From the NCBI RefSeq assembly GCF_003589595.1, contig NW_020654748.1, positions 1,701,971-1,765,970 of the forward strand: a stretch of DNA of 64,000 nt. Direction: 5' to 3'. The position numbers and the translations under genes are program-made. Shown here piece after piece: positions 33,845-45,290 of the stretch (position 1 is the stretch's first letter; each line of letters opens with the position of its first letter). Origin of the DNA: Hyposmocoma kahamanoa. Taxonomy: Eukaryota > Arthropoda > Insecta > Lepidoptera > Cosmopterigidae. Under the pieces are notes generated by a model. The model made no database searches and had not been told where the DNA came from. It was given only the letters and a program-made list of their open reading frames with translations.

Positions 33845-35044
33845 TAACTTCACTCAAAGTGATTTTTGTTGAAGAAAAGCTTATAAACTTCTTGCTCAAA
33901 TGTATTATTAAAGTAATATAGTATCTGAAAGAGGTAATGCTAACTACAAACATTATTGCGTTTACTACATTTTACACAACATTAATTATCTTCCTCTAAA
34001 TTACATAGAATTCACAAACGAGGTTTCCACTCTAAGCCGACGTTATGCCAATCTTGGATGGGGGGTGCGATATGTGTATTCCTTGAATTTAAAGTACCCG
34101 TATCTAATAAATACCGATAAGTCATACGTGTAGTGAAGTCTTCAGAAGATGTTTATTTATTTAAAAAAAGCACTTAAAAGAAGAACTAATCACGTTCAGA
34201 AAAAACTTTCTTGCTTTTACAAACCCAATGAATGGTAAGAAAATTAAGTTAACGGAAATAGCACCAACAAGACCATTTTCGAAAACAACCTTGTGGATCA
34301 AATTATGTGATTACACAGTCGCAATTTGTTGACAAACAACAGCGTTCAAGCGAAAATAATTTGCTGTTTTTCTCCTACTAATTTCCGTATTACTCTTTAC
34401 GTAACGAATATACCTAATATTATTGTTATGGTGGCTTATTTAGGGCCTGGCCAGTCCGACATCACTGCGAACGCAATACCTATTCTAGTTGTGGATAACA
34501 TCGATTACCATCTCAATTTTTATGCGTTTCGTTTTATGAGTCCATTGCTAGCAAACTTTTAAAGAGCATTCTCATTTGCATAGGGCTCCAAAAATATACC
34601 AACGAATGTTCTAAAGGCAGAGTCCATATATTGTCAATCATTCGACAGTCCATTTGGATAACAACTTAACAGCGTGTTAGAGACAGCACACAAAAAACGG
34701 TTCAACGCCATCTAGCGGCATTTTAACTACACTAAATACATATAAATGTTAAGACGTTCGTGGTTATTTACTAAATGATTATCACTACATCTCAAGATTA
34801 TTTACATTAAGTACCTAAACAAAATACCGCTTTTGGATTGTGTAGAAAAAACAGGTAAATATATAATTTTTTATCAGTTTTATATCAGTTCTTAACATCT
34901 CGTGGAGTTATAAAATTATTAAAAATAAATCTTTTAATAATTATTTCTTATTACGCATTTCTTTGTGGAAATTCAGATTGTAATTGACAGCAACATAGTA
35001 AGGAACGTTTCACTAAGTCCGGTCAAACGTTAACATACAATAAT
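33845..35044. other. Unannotated stretch
   Basis: No recognised gene or repeat; a 78-codon frame at 34326-34562 has no family resemblance. Confidence 0.4.
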
Positions 35045-35300
35045 ATTACGACTTAATTTCACCATCACCTTTCCATAATCTAAGGGAATAGACGTAGGCT
35101 GGGGTTCCACTCCTATGTTGTTCATATTCCAAGGATTCGCACGAATTGTTTCGCTTTCACATTTAAATGGCAAACGTCTATGAAGCGGAATTCCCTGCCT
35201 GCAAACTTGTTCCTTGAACGGTATAACGTGGGCCTTTTCAAGGCGAGAGTGAATAGGCATTAGGTGTGCATGCTTCATCGTCGACCATCAAGACATGAAG
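35045..35300 (+). pseudogene. Jockey-like RT tail, truncated
   Basis: The frame at 35090-35263 reads 'RRRLGFHSYVVHIPRIRTN' and 'LPANLFLERYNVGLFKARVN' then RH and a stop. Upstream, in another frame, is 'LISPSPFHN', so there is one frameshift near 35088. It matches the tail at 51530-51950. Many non-synonymous changes (for example WRTAM to WQTSM) show decay. Confidence 0.8.
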
Positions 35301-35679
35301 ATCAAATGAGCACTTAATTTAAAATAACAATTACCATAATAATAACCAACAGACTATATTAGATGCAACGTGTTAACAACATCAAAGATCAATTTTAAAC
35401 AAAGTTTTTCTTGGTTACAAAATCTGTGTCAGTGGGTACAGTTGGAAACCTTATACGACACGACACTGATCGTCTTAGTCTATTCAACACGGCTAAGTGT
35501 GTCGCGTACCAAGAATTTTATTTTTTTGCTTACCTTACTTTCTTATGATGTCTTCGGAAAGTTATAAAACTATTTATTAAATCGTCACTGAGAGACATTT
35601 TTTCGAGAATCCAGTTTTCATTAACTTGCAAATTTAACCTTATACATACCAATACTGTAAATATGAATTTGGAATTTAC

Positions 35680-35830
35680 CATAAGCTTTTCGGTAAAGGA
35701 CAACATCGTGATGAACCTGCACGTCGAAGAAGATTCACAACCCACGGTAAACGTGAGAAGTCCTCAACCCGTATCGGGGCAGCGTCGCAGACTATGGCCT
35801 AAACCCCCGCCTGAGAGGTATAGCGGTGAC
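35680..35830 (+). repeat. Lepidopteran SINE core, headless
   Basis: 'AGCTTTTCGGTAAAGGACAA', 'CATCGTGATGAACCTGCACG', 'AAGTCCTCAACCCGTATCGG' and 'GACTATGGCCTAAACCC' are the standard body of the SINE whose head is at 4683. The tRNA-derived head is missing here. Confidence 0.7.
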
Positions 35831-35984
35831 ACGTACAAATGTAATGAAAGATGATATCAATACTTTATTTCGGTAGCACAGTAGTCCAAAGTGGGTCTTG
35901 CCCTCAGACACCAAATTCCCCCAAAGTTCAAATTTACCAAAATCTCAAAAATAGAAGTTTTAAATAACCTAACCTCCGGTTAAA

Positions 35985-36205
35985 AAAACCGACCTCAAAA
36001 GTCATTTATCCCCTAGTTTGTCACCCTTAGAGGTGGAATATTTTCTTGAAATTTAAATGGAACCACATCTGAGGTACCTTCTTTCCAACAAAAATAGAAT
36101 CATCAAAACTGGTTCACAAACCGCGGAGTTATCGCGTAACATACATACAAAAAAAAACATACAGATGAATTGAGAACCTCCTCCTTTTTTTAAAGTCGGT
36201 TAATA
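35985..36205 (+). repeat. Repeat family C copy
   Basis: 'CCGACCTCAAAAGTC', 'TAGAGGTGGAATATTTTC', 'GGTACCTTCTTTCCAAC' and 'AATTGAGAACCTCCTCCTTT' then AAGTCGGTTAA. Confidence 0.72.
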
Positions 36206-36602
36206 AGGAATTAAAAATGCAAATATTGAAATGGCAATAACAGTTTTGCGTCGCTGATTTAACCCGCAACTTCGATTGAACATTTTTCACACTTAAATTG
36301 GCATGTAAGGGCAGTGTTGCAACATAAATTTTCAATTTCCCCATTTGTCGTTGTATTTTGAGAGACCTATAATCTCTTATAAATCTCCCCAGAGCAAGAA
36401 GGGAGACCTGCCCCCCGCCATTACTTGAGATACTGACCTTAAATAAGATATTAAAAAACAAATTAGAGGGGGTTGTAGATCCCGTTTCGATGATCCCAGA
36501 TAATATGTTACATAACTCATTATCGCTAAAAATATTGATAACGTTAGCTATGAATTTATAAAGGCGGAAGAGGTATTTTATCCATAAGCCTATTCGCACC
36601 AC
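36129..36602 (-). CDS. 157-codon minus-strand frame, unidentified, part repeat
   Basis: The frame starts 'MVRIGLWIKYLFRLYKFIAN' and is open to 36129. Its last 25 or so codons lie in the repeat family C copy, so at least that part is not host coding sequence. The upstream part has no recognised domain. It may be another repeat or a chance frame; codon use is A+T-biased. Confidence 0.15.
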   Translation of the reverse strand: MVRIGLWIKYLFRLYKFIANVINIFSDNELCNILSGIIETGSTTPSNLFFNILFKVSISSNGGGQVSLLALGRFIRDYRSLKIQRQMGKLKIYVATLPLHANLSVKNVQSKLRVKSATQNCYCHFNICIFNSLLTDFKKRRRFSIHLYVFFCMYVTR

Positions 36603-37123
36603 ACCGATTAGTGACTTCTAATTTTTGAACGTACACTGGCTTGCAGATTGCATTCTGATTACCGTGAATCCACAGCTTGGCATTAAAAAAAAATACCATT
36701 GATCTTTCTATAAAAATCCTCTTACCACAATATAGTAGTCGCGATAGCTGCCTTGTTATTTTTTACGATCATGTTCATGATAAGTATACTGAGGAGCAGG
36801 ATTACGAAATGAGGGTTATTACTGGACATATGTCATATTTTATAGCGTGCATTCCAACTTGCATTCAAGACTGGCGAAAGCAGGATTTAAAAAAACTGAA
36901 TATTTTTAAATGAGCAATGTTTTCATATTTGTCCATGAAGATAAAAAGTAAGTACATTCCCACATTACAAACAAATCCATTTAACGAATAAAACTTTTTT
37001 TAATAATAATGTAAGGGCGCATTTGACCTTCATCCTGATGGAAAGTGACGATGAGGTCGACGATCCACAACAAAACAAACCATCTGAATCTGTCTGTCCC
37101 ATCCTTTTTTAAATATTTTTTTT
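36603..37123. other. Unannotated stretch
   Basis: A 78-codon frame at 36677-36913 ('YEMRVITGHMSYFIACIP') has no recognised family. Confidence 0.35.
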
Positions 37124-37397
37124 GTAACCAAGCGACGGGACGAACAAGTCATACGCCTGGTAGTAAGTGACACACCTGTCAATGATAGTTGCAGTGCCAA
37201 TTGTAACTTTAAATTGGAAAGATCTGAGGGCAATACCACTGCACCCGTCACCCTGAGACCTAAGTTGACAAGTCCCATGTGTCTGTAATTTCACCAGGCC
37301 CCTTACCTTTTAAAACCGAAATGCAGTAATGCTCACGTTACTGCTCGGCAGAAATAGGTAAAGTGGAAGTACTTCCCTGGACTAACTCTTTCAGAAG
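37124..37397 (-). repeat. SINE-A copy, near full length
   Basis: Reverse complement from TGCTTCTGAAAGAGTTAGTC to GTTCGTCCCGTCGC. Confidence 0.85.
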
Positions 37398-37434
37398 CAA
37401 TTTCTCTTACCATGAAAGACAGAAATACGGTCAA

Positions 37435-37560
37435 AAAGTCGGAAAGTCACGGGTCTGTCAAAGGCGACGCCGTGCTCTACCACGCTGGCCCAGTACGGGT
37501 TGGAGGCTTCACACGTTTTCGAAGGGTTGTGAGCCTTCACCTTCGCAAGTAGTTTTGGCT
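37435..37560 (-). repeat. Lepidopteran SINE core fragment
   Basis: The reverse complement contains 'GTGTGAAGCCTCCAACCCG' followed by TACTGGGCCAGCGTGGT, the middle of the same SINE body as at 35680. Confidence 0.65.
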
Positions 37561-38396
37561 ACCAAATATTAACACTACGTAAGTTAATGTTAAAATTTTG
37601 GACAATCGGATCTGTTGTGTTTTGAGGACCAATACGATTTGTCTAACAGATTAACTCGATTTTGTCGATCGTTACTGTCGCCTGTTAGAAATCGATAAAT
37701 AGTATCATGATTCAAAACAAACAATATTCTAGGCACGTAGGCCTAATTTAAATTCCACATCGTGGATCGACATAAAATACGATATCGACCGTTGCTTACA
37801 CATTTACTCGTCAATCCTCAAAAAGTCAAGCCGATCTGTAGGCACCTTCAGAAATTAAATCTACTTTTCAATTGACAAGCCACCAATTTCCCACTGGTCT
37901 ACCACTGCTCTACATTCACTTAAGTACATTCACATAATAGTTAATATCTATGCCTTCATAAAATATATGAGTAAATTGTACTAGAGTTCTAATTTTAGAT
38001 TATTATAAGTTCACTGTGTTTAAAACGGAAATATTACCTAAAAATACAAACTGTAAAGTAACATTTGACACATTTATTGGTTTGAGGCAATACATCAAAG
38101 GAGAGCTGTTTTTGGATTGTTGCTTGTCATTATTTTCTTTGATGCTCGGGAAATCCTGACTTTTGAGGTGTTATTGAAATTGAGAAATACTTCTTGCCTA
38201 TCCATATATTCTTATACAGTACAGCAATACCCAGTGATTGATGTATTTAAATCAAAACGTGACTTGGAATGTATAAGCATTGTTATTGAAATAAATAGCT
38301 GCTTCAGTGTTTGCTTTCATATGATAAATGGTAAGTGAGTATAACTACGTAATCTTATGTAGATTAGTTCGATAGTGACAGTATAACAAGACAAAT
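37561..38396. other. Unannotated stretch
   Basis: A 73-codon frame at 38117-38338 has no recognised domain. Confidence 0.4.
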
Positions 38397-38600
38397 ATGG
38401 TGTGACGATGCAACCTCTTTTATCGTCATCCCACCTTTTTATCACCATTTTCTCTGGTTCCTGGCCACCTAATTTAAAATTTTGGATCGTTCTTTAATTC
38501 CTTTTCTTCGTTCCGTTGTTATTCCCATCACAATTTTCGAGGAGAAAGAACGAGTCCTTCAATAATGTAAACCTTACTGCTTATAAAACTGCAATATACA
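38397..38600 (+). repeat. TATA/Gly-Cys module, copy without ORF
   Basis: 'TCATCCCACCTTTTTATCAC', 'GGTTCCTGGCCACCTAA', 'CGTTCCGTTGTTATTCCC' and a TATAAAA at 38582-38588. No Gly/Cys frame follows. Confidence 0.65.
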
Positions 38601-39003
38601 GGCCCTTTTGGGGTTAGTTCACTTACGTTTATGTCTAATCTATAGGGATTGTTTTTATATTAATGTATCTGTTTCTATACATTGTTTTTGTTACAGCATG
38701 TTCCTTTCTTCTTTATTTTCCTTCACAGCTTTTCCCTCCTTGTCATTTATATCTACTACAATAAAATTCATGTGGAGTGAGCGTCTTTTATTATTACGCA
38801 AGGCCTGCTTGACAATGGTAACTCCAAACAACCGAAGCAGCACGGCTTGAATGTGTGCCAGCGTGTCGCGTGCCGTCTAGGAACGCACACATTCACATAA
38901 TCTCGAGGTACACACGCATTGCATAGCGTGTATCGTCACAGACGCCACTAATTATAGAATTGAAGCGGTCGCTAGTTGTTTCAAAATTACACTATATGAT
39001 TTT
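38601..39003. other. Unannotated stretch, G+C-richer 38840-38940
   Basis: 'GTGTCGCGTGCCGTC' and neighbouring CpGs raise G+C locally, but no gene is recognised. Confidence 0.35.
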
Positions 39004-39222
39004 AGTAGCAATAGAGCTCCTTGTGAAAGAGTTCGTCCAGGGAAGCCAAGCAGTAATGTGTGTTTCGGTTGTGAAGGGTAAGGTTGCTGGTGAAATTACA
39101 AGCATAAGGGATTCTTCAACTTGTGTCTCAGGGTGACAGGCGCAGTGACTTGTCCCTCAGAAAGCTCTGAGTGGCACTTCAACTCCTATGGACAGGCGTG
39201 TCGCTTAACATCGTCCTGTCAC
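39004..39222 (+). repeat. SINE-A copy with internal deletion
   Basis: Runs from AGTAGCAATAGAGCTCCTTG to CGTCCTGTCAC; lacks the 'TACTGCCACCTTACC' segment. Confidence 0.82.
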
Positions 39223-39529
39223 TTGGAATCATAAGAAAACATCAAATAGTTACCTATGTTTATTTTTGTGTTGGTGGCAGTTTGGACAAGATTGCTTCAA
39301 ATTCAGAATTATTCAGCATTTCATTTCTATTTCCTATTCACATTCCGTAATCAAGTAATCTGTGTTGCAGACATAAAAATTATCAATATTTAAACATCTA
39401 TTATTTTGATTGTAGCAAAAGAATACTGTGGTGAACATCTTAATTGTTTCAAATCATGTTTACAACCCGTAGGTACAACTAATATAATGTAGCAACCCTA
39501 CGCCCTACACTCGAAGCATGAGCAAAGTT

Positions 39530-39782
39530 AGGCGTTTACGCGCCGAACGGACGGGTGTTGCCCTACCTGCTCTTATTATACTATGGCGTATATAACTGAA
39601 TATCTTCAAATGGAAATTTAGAGACCACTTTCTAATTCTATTCGATCACTTTGGAGCTCAATAATTTCCTGAAAGTTGGTCGCATACAATTGGCGAAACT
39701 TGACATCGTCTATGGGCGTAGTCCCTCTGTAAATGCCTACGCGCTAAGTTGCCCTACTTGCTCTTATTATACTATGATGGTC
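39530..39782 (+). repeat. Direct repeat, 193-bp spacing
   Basis: GTTGCCCTACCTGCTCTTAT (39557) is repeated with one change at 39750, each followed by TATACTATG, and each preceded by a 'GC(G/C)TTTACGCGCC'-like stretch. Confidence 0.7.
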
Positions 39783-39856
39783 ATATGTTACATATAAAAC
39801 ATGACGACATAAAACAAAAATAGTTCTTCGTACAGACATAAGAATAGGAGGAATAT

Positions 39857-39892
39857 CGGAAAAAGAATCGTTCAATCACGATTCTTTTTCCG
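39857..39892. repeat. Perfect 14-bp hairpin
   Basis: CGGAAAAAGAATCG, 8-bp loop, then CGATTCTTTTTCCG. Confidence 0.9.
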
Positions 39893-40184
39893 CTATTTCA
39901 TAGCCAACAATAAAATGTGCGAAATGATATATGGCGAATGAAAAAATTCGGTAATACATTTTTATTGCTTGTTGCTTTCCAATTTTGTTATGTTCATCTT
40001 TTCTAACACTATAAATGTCTGAAATATTAAAATTTTATCTAGTTCTTAGGTTTTCACGACTTTATTACGAATAGAATAGGATCTAAATCGAGTCACCAGT
40101 GACCAAGAAAACTGTAAAGGTCCCAAAACATTGGGTTGTTCGAAAAAACAAATTTTTTATTTAATTTTTTTAGAGTACCTGCTA

Positions 40185-40436
40185 AATGACGGGATGAACA
40201 AAATGTGCGCCTGGTGGTAAGCGACACGCCTGTCCATAACCGTTATAGTAGGCACACAGAGCTTTAATTCACAAAGACACCTTGAGACATAAGTTGACAA
40301 GTCCCATGTGCCTGTAATTTCACCAGCACCCTCCGAAACCCGAACGCGGTAATGCTCACATTAATGCTTGGCGACGGAAATAGGTAAGGTGGCAGTACTT
40401 CCCCAGACGAACTCTTTCACAAGGAGCTCTACTGCT
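40185..40436 (-). repeat. SINE-A copy
   Basis: Reverse complement from AGCAGTAGAGCTCCTTGTGA to GTTCATCCCGTCAT. Its flank (40440-40540) is shared with the copy at 29676. Confidence 0.85.
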
Positions 40437-40540
40437 CTTGAAAACCTTTGTATTGGGTTTAACTCAAACTCAAATTCAAAAACAGTATTCTGATCATAGA
40501 CAATGCAAGTTGTCTATTTAGTTAACGACTCCCAAACATG

Positions 40541-41364
40541 TAAAAAGTAAATTTATAGAAGATGTAACTGTAATAACTGCTGAACCAAAATAAGCACATT
40601 TTTTACCTAGAAATTGTGTTTGTGCATAATTTTAAAGTAATTCCACCCGCAGAGTGAATTACCACTAGCGATGTCAATAGTTTATAATGCTGTGACAAAT
40701 AGAGAAAACGAATATATAAAGCATATAAGGCAACTTGGCCACTTGATTGAAACTTATACCTACACATAAAACCTTTTAAGACATCAACTCGTATTTAAAC
40801 TCCGTATTAGCATTATTAGCTCCTTGCTTTTTTGCTTATTAGCGTGGTACTAGTGCAGTGGTACTATAAGTTGAAGGTTATTACATTTTGATTGAATATA
40901 CGTGGTACACTTCGTTTCAATCCATTTGAAACAAAAAGTAAACAAACAAATCACTAACCCGACTATAGACGGTTTAATGATGGTCAATTTTAGTGCCAAC
41001 TACAAATCAATTAATTAATTGAATGAATGGATCGCTTTGTTTAATTGAATCATACTAGCGGTTTCCATTACATAACCTATAAAAGCATATTTAAAATTTC
41101 CGAAATCTTAAGTTTAAATCCTCCTTCAAATCCTTGCTCTTAGGTACTCGTTCGATTGTGGTTGAAATTTTTGATTTATTAATCGATTACAAAAACTTTC
41201 ATTGAATGAACTGAATGCTTTTTTTCGTGCAGCACTATGTTATTCGTACATCTTTAATTAAAAAGTAACCTCACTTTTTGACTTCCATTTTTCAAATACG
41301 ATTTTGCGACGTTATTCAAATGAATATTGCTGGAAAAAGTAATGAGATATCAAATCCAAATCTT
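40541..41364. other. Unannotated A+T-rich stretch
   Basis: Nothing recognised. Confidence 0.4.
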
Positions 41365-41526
41365 CGAAATATACGTAAAATTATAAATTAATATATATAA
41401 TTTATAATTTTACGTATATTTCGAATATACGTAAAATAATATAATAGTAATATAATATAATAATAATAATATACGTAAAACAATAAATCGAATAAACATA
41501 TATACATATGTTTATTCGATTTATTG
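41365..41526. repeat. Two large AT-rich palindromes
   Basis: The first has perfect 26-bp arms (41365-41390 and 41398-41423) around 7 bp and contains AATATACGTAAAAT. The second has perfect 21-bp arms (41481-41501 and 41506-41526) around 4 bp. AATATACGTAAAA recurs between them. Both should form strong hairpins. Confidence 0.92.
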
Positions 41527-41683
41527 ATTACTTTAGAAATTCGACAAAACCGTTTCGTTTACATTTCGTTTAAAATGAATTGGAACAGACTATATAACAT
41601 TTTGTAGCAAATTAGTGTAAAAAACGTTACTACAATGGGTGTAGATTTTGCTATTGTTCATTATTCCGTATTTGGTAGCATTG

Positions 41684-42140
41684 TAGTAGCAATTGTTTTA
41701 TGAAAGAGTTTGTCCAGGGATGTACTGCCACCTTACCTATTTCTGCCGCCAAGCGGTAATTACTGCGTTCCCGTTTTTGAAAGGTAAGAGGGTACTGGTG
41801 AAATTACAGGCACATGGGTCTTTTCAACTTATGACTCAGGGTGACGGGTGCAATGGCAGTGCCCCTCGAGATCTTTGAGATTTAAAGCTCTTAGGGTCGT
41901 ATTCCAGAACTCTACTCAATACTCAAGTCAGGACATGAGTATTGTAGTGAACACTGAAAATCCTACTCAAGTCCTTGCCATTAGGGTCGTATTTCCCGTG
42001 CTTCAAATCATACTCAAGTCTGCTCAAATCCTGACTTGAGCGTTGAGTAGAGTTCTGGAATACGACCCTGAGTGGCACTGCAACTGTTATGGACAGGCGT
42101 GTCGCTTACCACCAGGCGCACGACTCGTTCGTCCCGTCAC
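41684..42140 (+). repeat. SINE-A copy interrupted by MITE-2
   Basis: Runs from AGTAGCAATTG to GTTCGTCCCGTCAC. The 'AAAGCTCT|GAGTGGCACTG' site is split by the element at 41894-42068, so the SINE is older than that MITE. Confidence 0.9.
41894..42068. mobile_element. Tourist-like MITE-2 copy b, 175 bp, nested
   Basis: The ends are GGGTCGTATTCCAGAACTCT and its reverse complement, flanked by TTA (41891-41893) and TGA (42069-42071), a duplication with one change. Inside, at 41981, TTAGGGTCGTATTTCCCGTG looks like an extra degenerate end, making this copy 47 bp longer than copy a. Confidence 0.88.
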
Positions 42141-42167
42141 ATAGCATCATAAAAAAAGCTCGGTTAA

Positions 42168-42200
42168 GAGGTGGCGTCCGACATCTGTCCGAAACAATAA
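42168..42200 (+). repeat. Fragment of the 16.1-kb foldback element
   Basis: 'GTCCGACATCTGTCCGAAAC' matches the arm of 16101-16356. Confidence 0.5.
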
Positions 42201-43214
42201 ATAAAATGAAATTGGAAATAATAGATATTTGTGTTAGTAAGATTATTTGCTTGCAGACATCGGTTAGTGAGTCCAAGAATGTAATCCGCTCGCTGGTGCA
42301 TAATTAGCACGTAATCTAAACGAATGGGGTTCGGCGAGTTGAGGTATACTTTTGTAATAAGTGGCTACACTACTGCAATGGTCTTATTACGGTCTGTTTG
42401 CCAAGGGCTCTTTACTTTTGAATCTGTTAAATAATTATTTTAGATTAATGAGAACATTCATGTTGACGCATTTTTTATTGTAATGTTTTCCTTCAAATTT
42501 TCATTAAACGTACTGTCAGTGGAAGTAAATTATGATGATTAATGAACTTCCATAAAAATCCTGTAACAATCAACAATTACATTCATATTGTAAAAAAGAA
42601 CATTATCCTCGTTTTACAGTCGTTATCGCGTAAATAGCGAACACCAAAAGCAGCCATGACAAGTTTACGAATATCGCTATAAATACTTTTAATTGGCTGC
42701 GGCGCGTTTGCGGAGATCGTTTACTTTTATGGTTTTACGTTCCTATAGTGTGTGACTGATATTTGAAATCATAAATTGAAAATAATATCCCATTGTTAAA
42801 TATAATATCCCTCTTATTAATTTTAAGTAAAATGCCGATTTAAATTTCGATGTAAAATTACGCTTAAAATTCACTATTTTAAATATACATTTAGAAATGG
42901 CGCTAATTTTCACGTTTGACAGTAATGGTCGCGTTCACAGTAAATTAATTTAATTCTTATATTCCCAACAGGACCGTGTCACGAGTGAATAAATACAAAG
43001 CCAAAATAAATGTGATTTGCTTTTTCTTTATTATTAATTTCAAATCAACCAAAACGGAATACAGTTTCCATAAAACGGTAACGATTTAACAAAAATTATG
43101 TGCCTTCATAGCAACTAATGGACCTCAAACTAAGGAAGACTCTGCTTTATGAGTACCAGAACACCGAGTCCAGAATAAAATTAGAAAAAAATCTTACCTA
43201 AATTGCACCTATAA
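42201..43214. other. Unannotated stretch
   Basis: Nothing recognised. Confidence 0.4.
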
Positions 43215-43318
43215 GTATAGAACCCGAAACCTCATCATCATTTGGGAAATTGTGCCTATCTGGCACTAGGCCGTGATCGTGGCTACCACACTACCAACTG
43301 AGCTACGGAGTCTAATCG
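43215..43318 (-). repeat. tRNA-like SINE head
   Basis: On the minus strand it starts GACTCCGTAGCTCAGTTGGT with a canonical tRNA A box (TAGCTCAGTTGG, 43294-43305). A B-box-like GGGTTCTATAC lies about 70 bp further, longer than in a tRNA. No acceptor stem closes, so it is a SINE relic rather than a tRNA gene. Confidence 0.5.
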
Positions 43319-43976
43319 GATCGAAGGAATGTTTCTTTGTGTTCTGTTCGATCTTTGTATCAATAATAATAACAACAAAAACAATAAAAAACAAATGAAT
43401 ATCATGGTAGCCAAAACATGATTTCAATCAAAATAAAATAGTATTCATACTAAATACTTTAAAAAAAGACAGACGTGTTACTAGCGTCCGCGTTGTGAAG
43501 ATTCGAAAACCAGACAACTGTGACATCTTGCAACCAGTCTGCGTCGAGCGAAAAGACGAACCTGACATTTGTAAAATGAGATAATTCTTCAAATTTCAAT
43601 AAGAATGCCATCGTGTGTATTTTAGAAAACGCACTAATTACCATGTTAAAGTAAATAAAATACAAGGAATCACATATCACGCGTAAGTTAGCAAAAAAAT
43701 TAACATTACTGCTACATATTATTTATTTTTCTGTTTATTTCAATAAATAACAGTTGCTAATTGAAGATAGAGTTAGTAAAGACTTATGAACTCCGGGCAT
43801 CTATCCGGGCATATATATATAATTAAGAAACTCACGTTTTATAATATCTAAGTAAAAATCAATTCGGGTCAATCGTAACTACAAAATCCCGCCATTTTTT
43901 TTTACTTTTTTTGTTTTTCTTTTCTATTTTATGCTATAAAAAGAACATAATTTGAAAAACATCGTAATATTTTATA
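43319..43976. other. Unannotated stretch
   Basis: A 73-codon minus frame (43459-43680) has no recognised domain. Confidence 0.4.
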
Positions 43977-44155
43977 ATATATCGATGGTGGAAATTCGAA
44001 ATGTCGTAAGGGACACTGATTGTTAGGACATTTCAAATTTCCACCGTCGATACAAGGGTAAAAATTTCGTCGGTGTAGCGACATTTTGTAATAAGGGACA
44101 TTTTCCATTACGACAAAATATTCCTTACGACATTTCAAATTTGCACCGTCGATAT
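43977..44155. mobile_element. Inverted-repeat element with three arms
   Basis: TATCGATGGTGGAAATTCGA continuing GAAATGTCGTAAG (left) is mirrored at 44121-44153 (TTACGACATTTCAAATTTGC then ACCGTCGATA). A third inverted arm, 'GGACATTTCAAATTTCCACC', lies at 44028. TA at both edges could be a TSD. Probably a small MITE. Confidence 0.6.
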
Positions 44156-44764
44156 TCACAAGTTTACACGCCAAAAACATTAACTAAGCTCTCACATTTT
44201 TTTAACTCGGAATTATTTTTGTGTTAGGAATGAATGAACTCTACGACAAACGATAAAAGCAAAATCTACCTTAAGTTAATTAACCATAAAACTAACCGAT
44301 TTACGATGTCACGTCTCCTCTTACAACGCCAGAACAATCACTGTCCTATTTACTTGTAAGACAGTCTAAATATTAACAAAACAAACACAGGAATCATGTT
44401 ACAAATCGTCCAATAAGGAAAGTCGACCCGCTATCCTACAATAACATTTGCGCTTGGGTCGTAGAGCCATTGAAGAAAAGGGGAGGGGAAGCGACGAAGC
44501 GAGGTGGGACTTAATAGAAAAATTTTTGAAGTTCCTTCTTTGTTCGCCTGCAATTTTATCGTTGTACGGTCAAGAATCGTAGGAAGTCCTAATTTAGACA
44601 ATTCGCGCCCATTGTCCGAGCAAGATACTTTGTTCTACGCTTATCGCTTTTTATAGTCTGTCAACTCGAGATTATTGCATATTAGCTATTGTCCGTGACT
44701 TCCTGTGTTGGAACCTTTGACCCGGTTGCTTTTATATCATCGACTGTCGCCTATGGATTTTGAT
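44156..44764. other. Unannotated stretch
   Basis: Nothing recognised apart from a short GA-rich patch near 44480. Confidence 0.4.
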
Positions 44765-45020
44765 GAATTCACGCTTTATTGAAATCGGTTAGCGGAAAGT
44801 GAGTGAAATCCAATAAAACGGACTCATCCACTGGTTTGCAGGTGGAACATTTTCTTCAAATTTAAATGGGACCACTATAGAGGTACCACCTTTCAAAAAA
44901 AAAGAGAGCATCGAATTCATATTTCAAAAAAGAAAAGAAAGGAAAAAAATAAAGGTTCACGATGTCCGAATAAAAATACAGTTGAATTGCAAACCTCCTC
45001 CTTATTTTAGGGTCGGTTAA
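44765..45020 (+). repeat. Repeat family C copy
   Basis: 'TTTATTGAAATCGGTTAGCG', 'GGTGGAACATTTTCTTCAAA', 'GAGGTACCACC' and an end 'GCAAACCTCCTCCTTATTTT' with GGGTCGGTTAA. Confidence 0.7.
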
Positions 45021-45290
45021 AAACTAATTTTATTCAGTTTAAAATCACGCAATTTTCTAGGCCTACAAATATTTTCTTCACGAACCACGTGGAATCCCAG
45101 TGAATTAACTTTCTATAACTTCCAAGTCTTGAAATTTAACGCTGACAGCTGTAACTCGTGAACTGTAGCTGTAAACAACCAAAATTGAACCTTGTAGTGA
45201 GTGCGTTAACGTTATAATCTAGCCTTTTGACTAAATGAGTAATACCAAAGAAGGAATCCAAAAACTAGTATAACCAAATAAAAGACTTAA

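Noticed and set aside
43215..43318. Possible tRNA gene
   Set aside because: The A box is good but the B box is too far away, no anticodon arm can be placed and no acceptor stem closes; a SINE head explains it.
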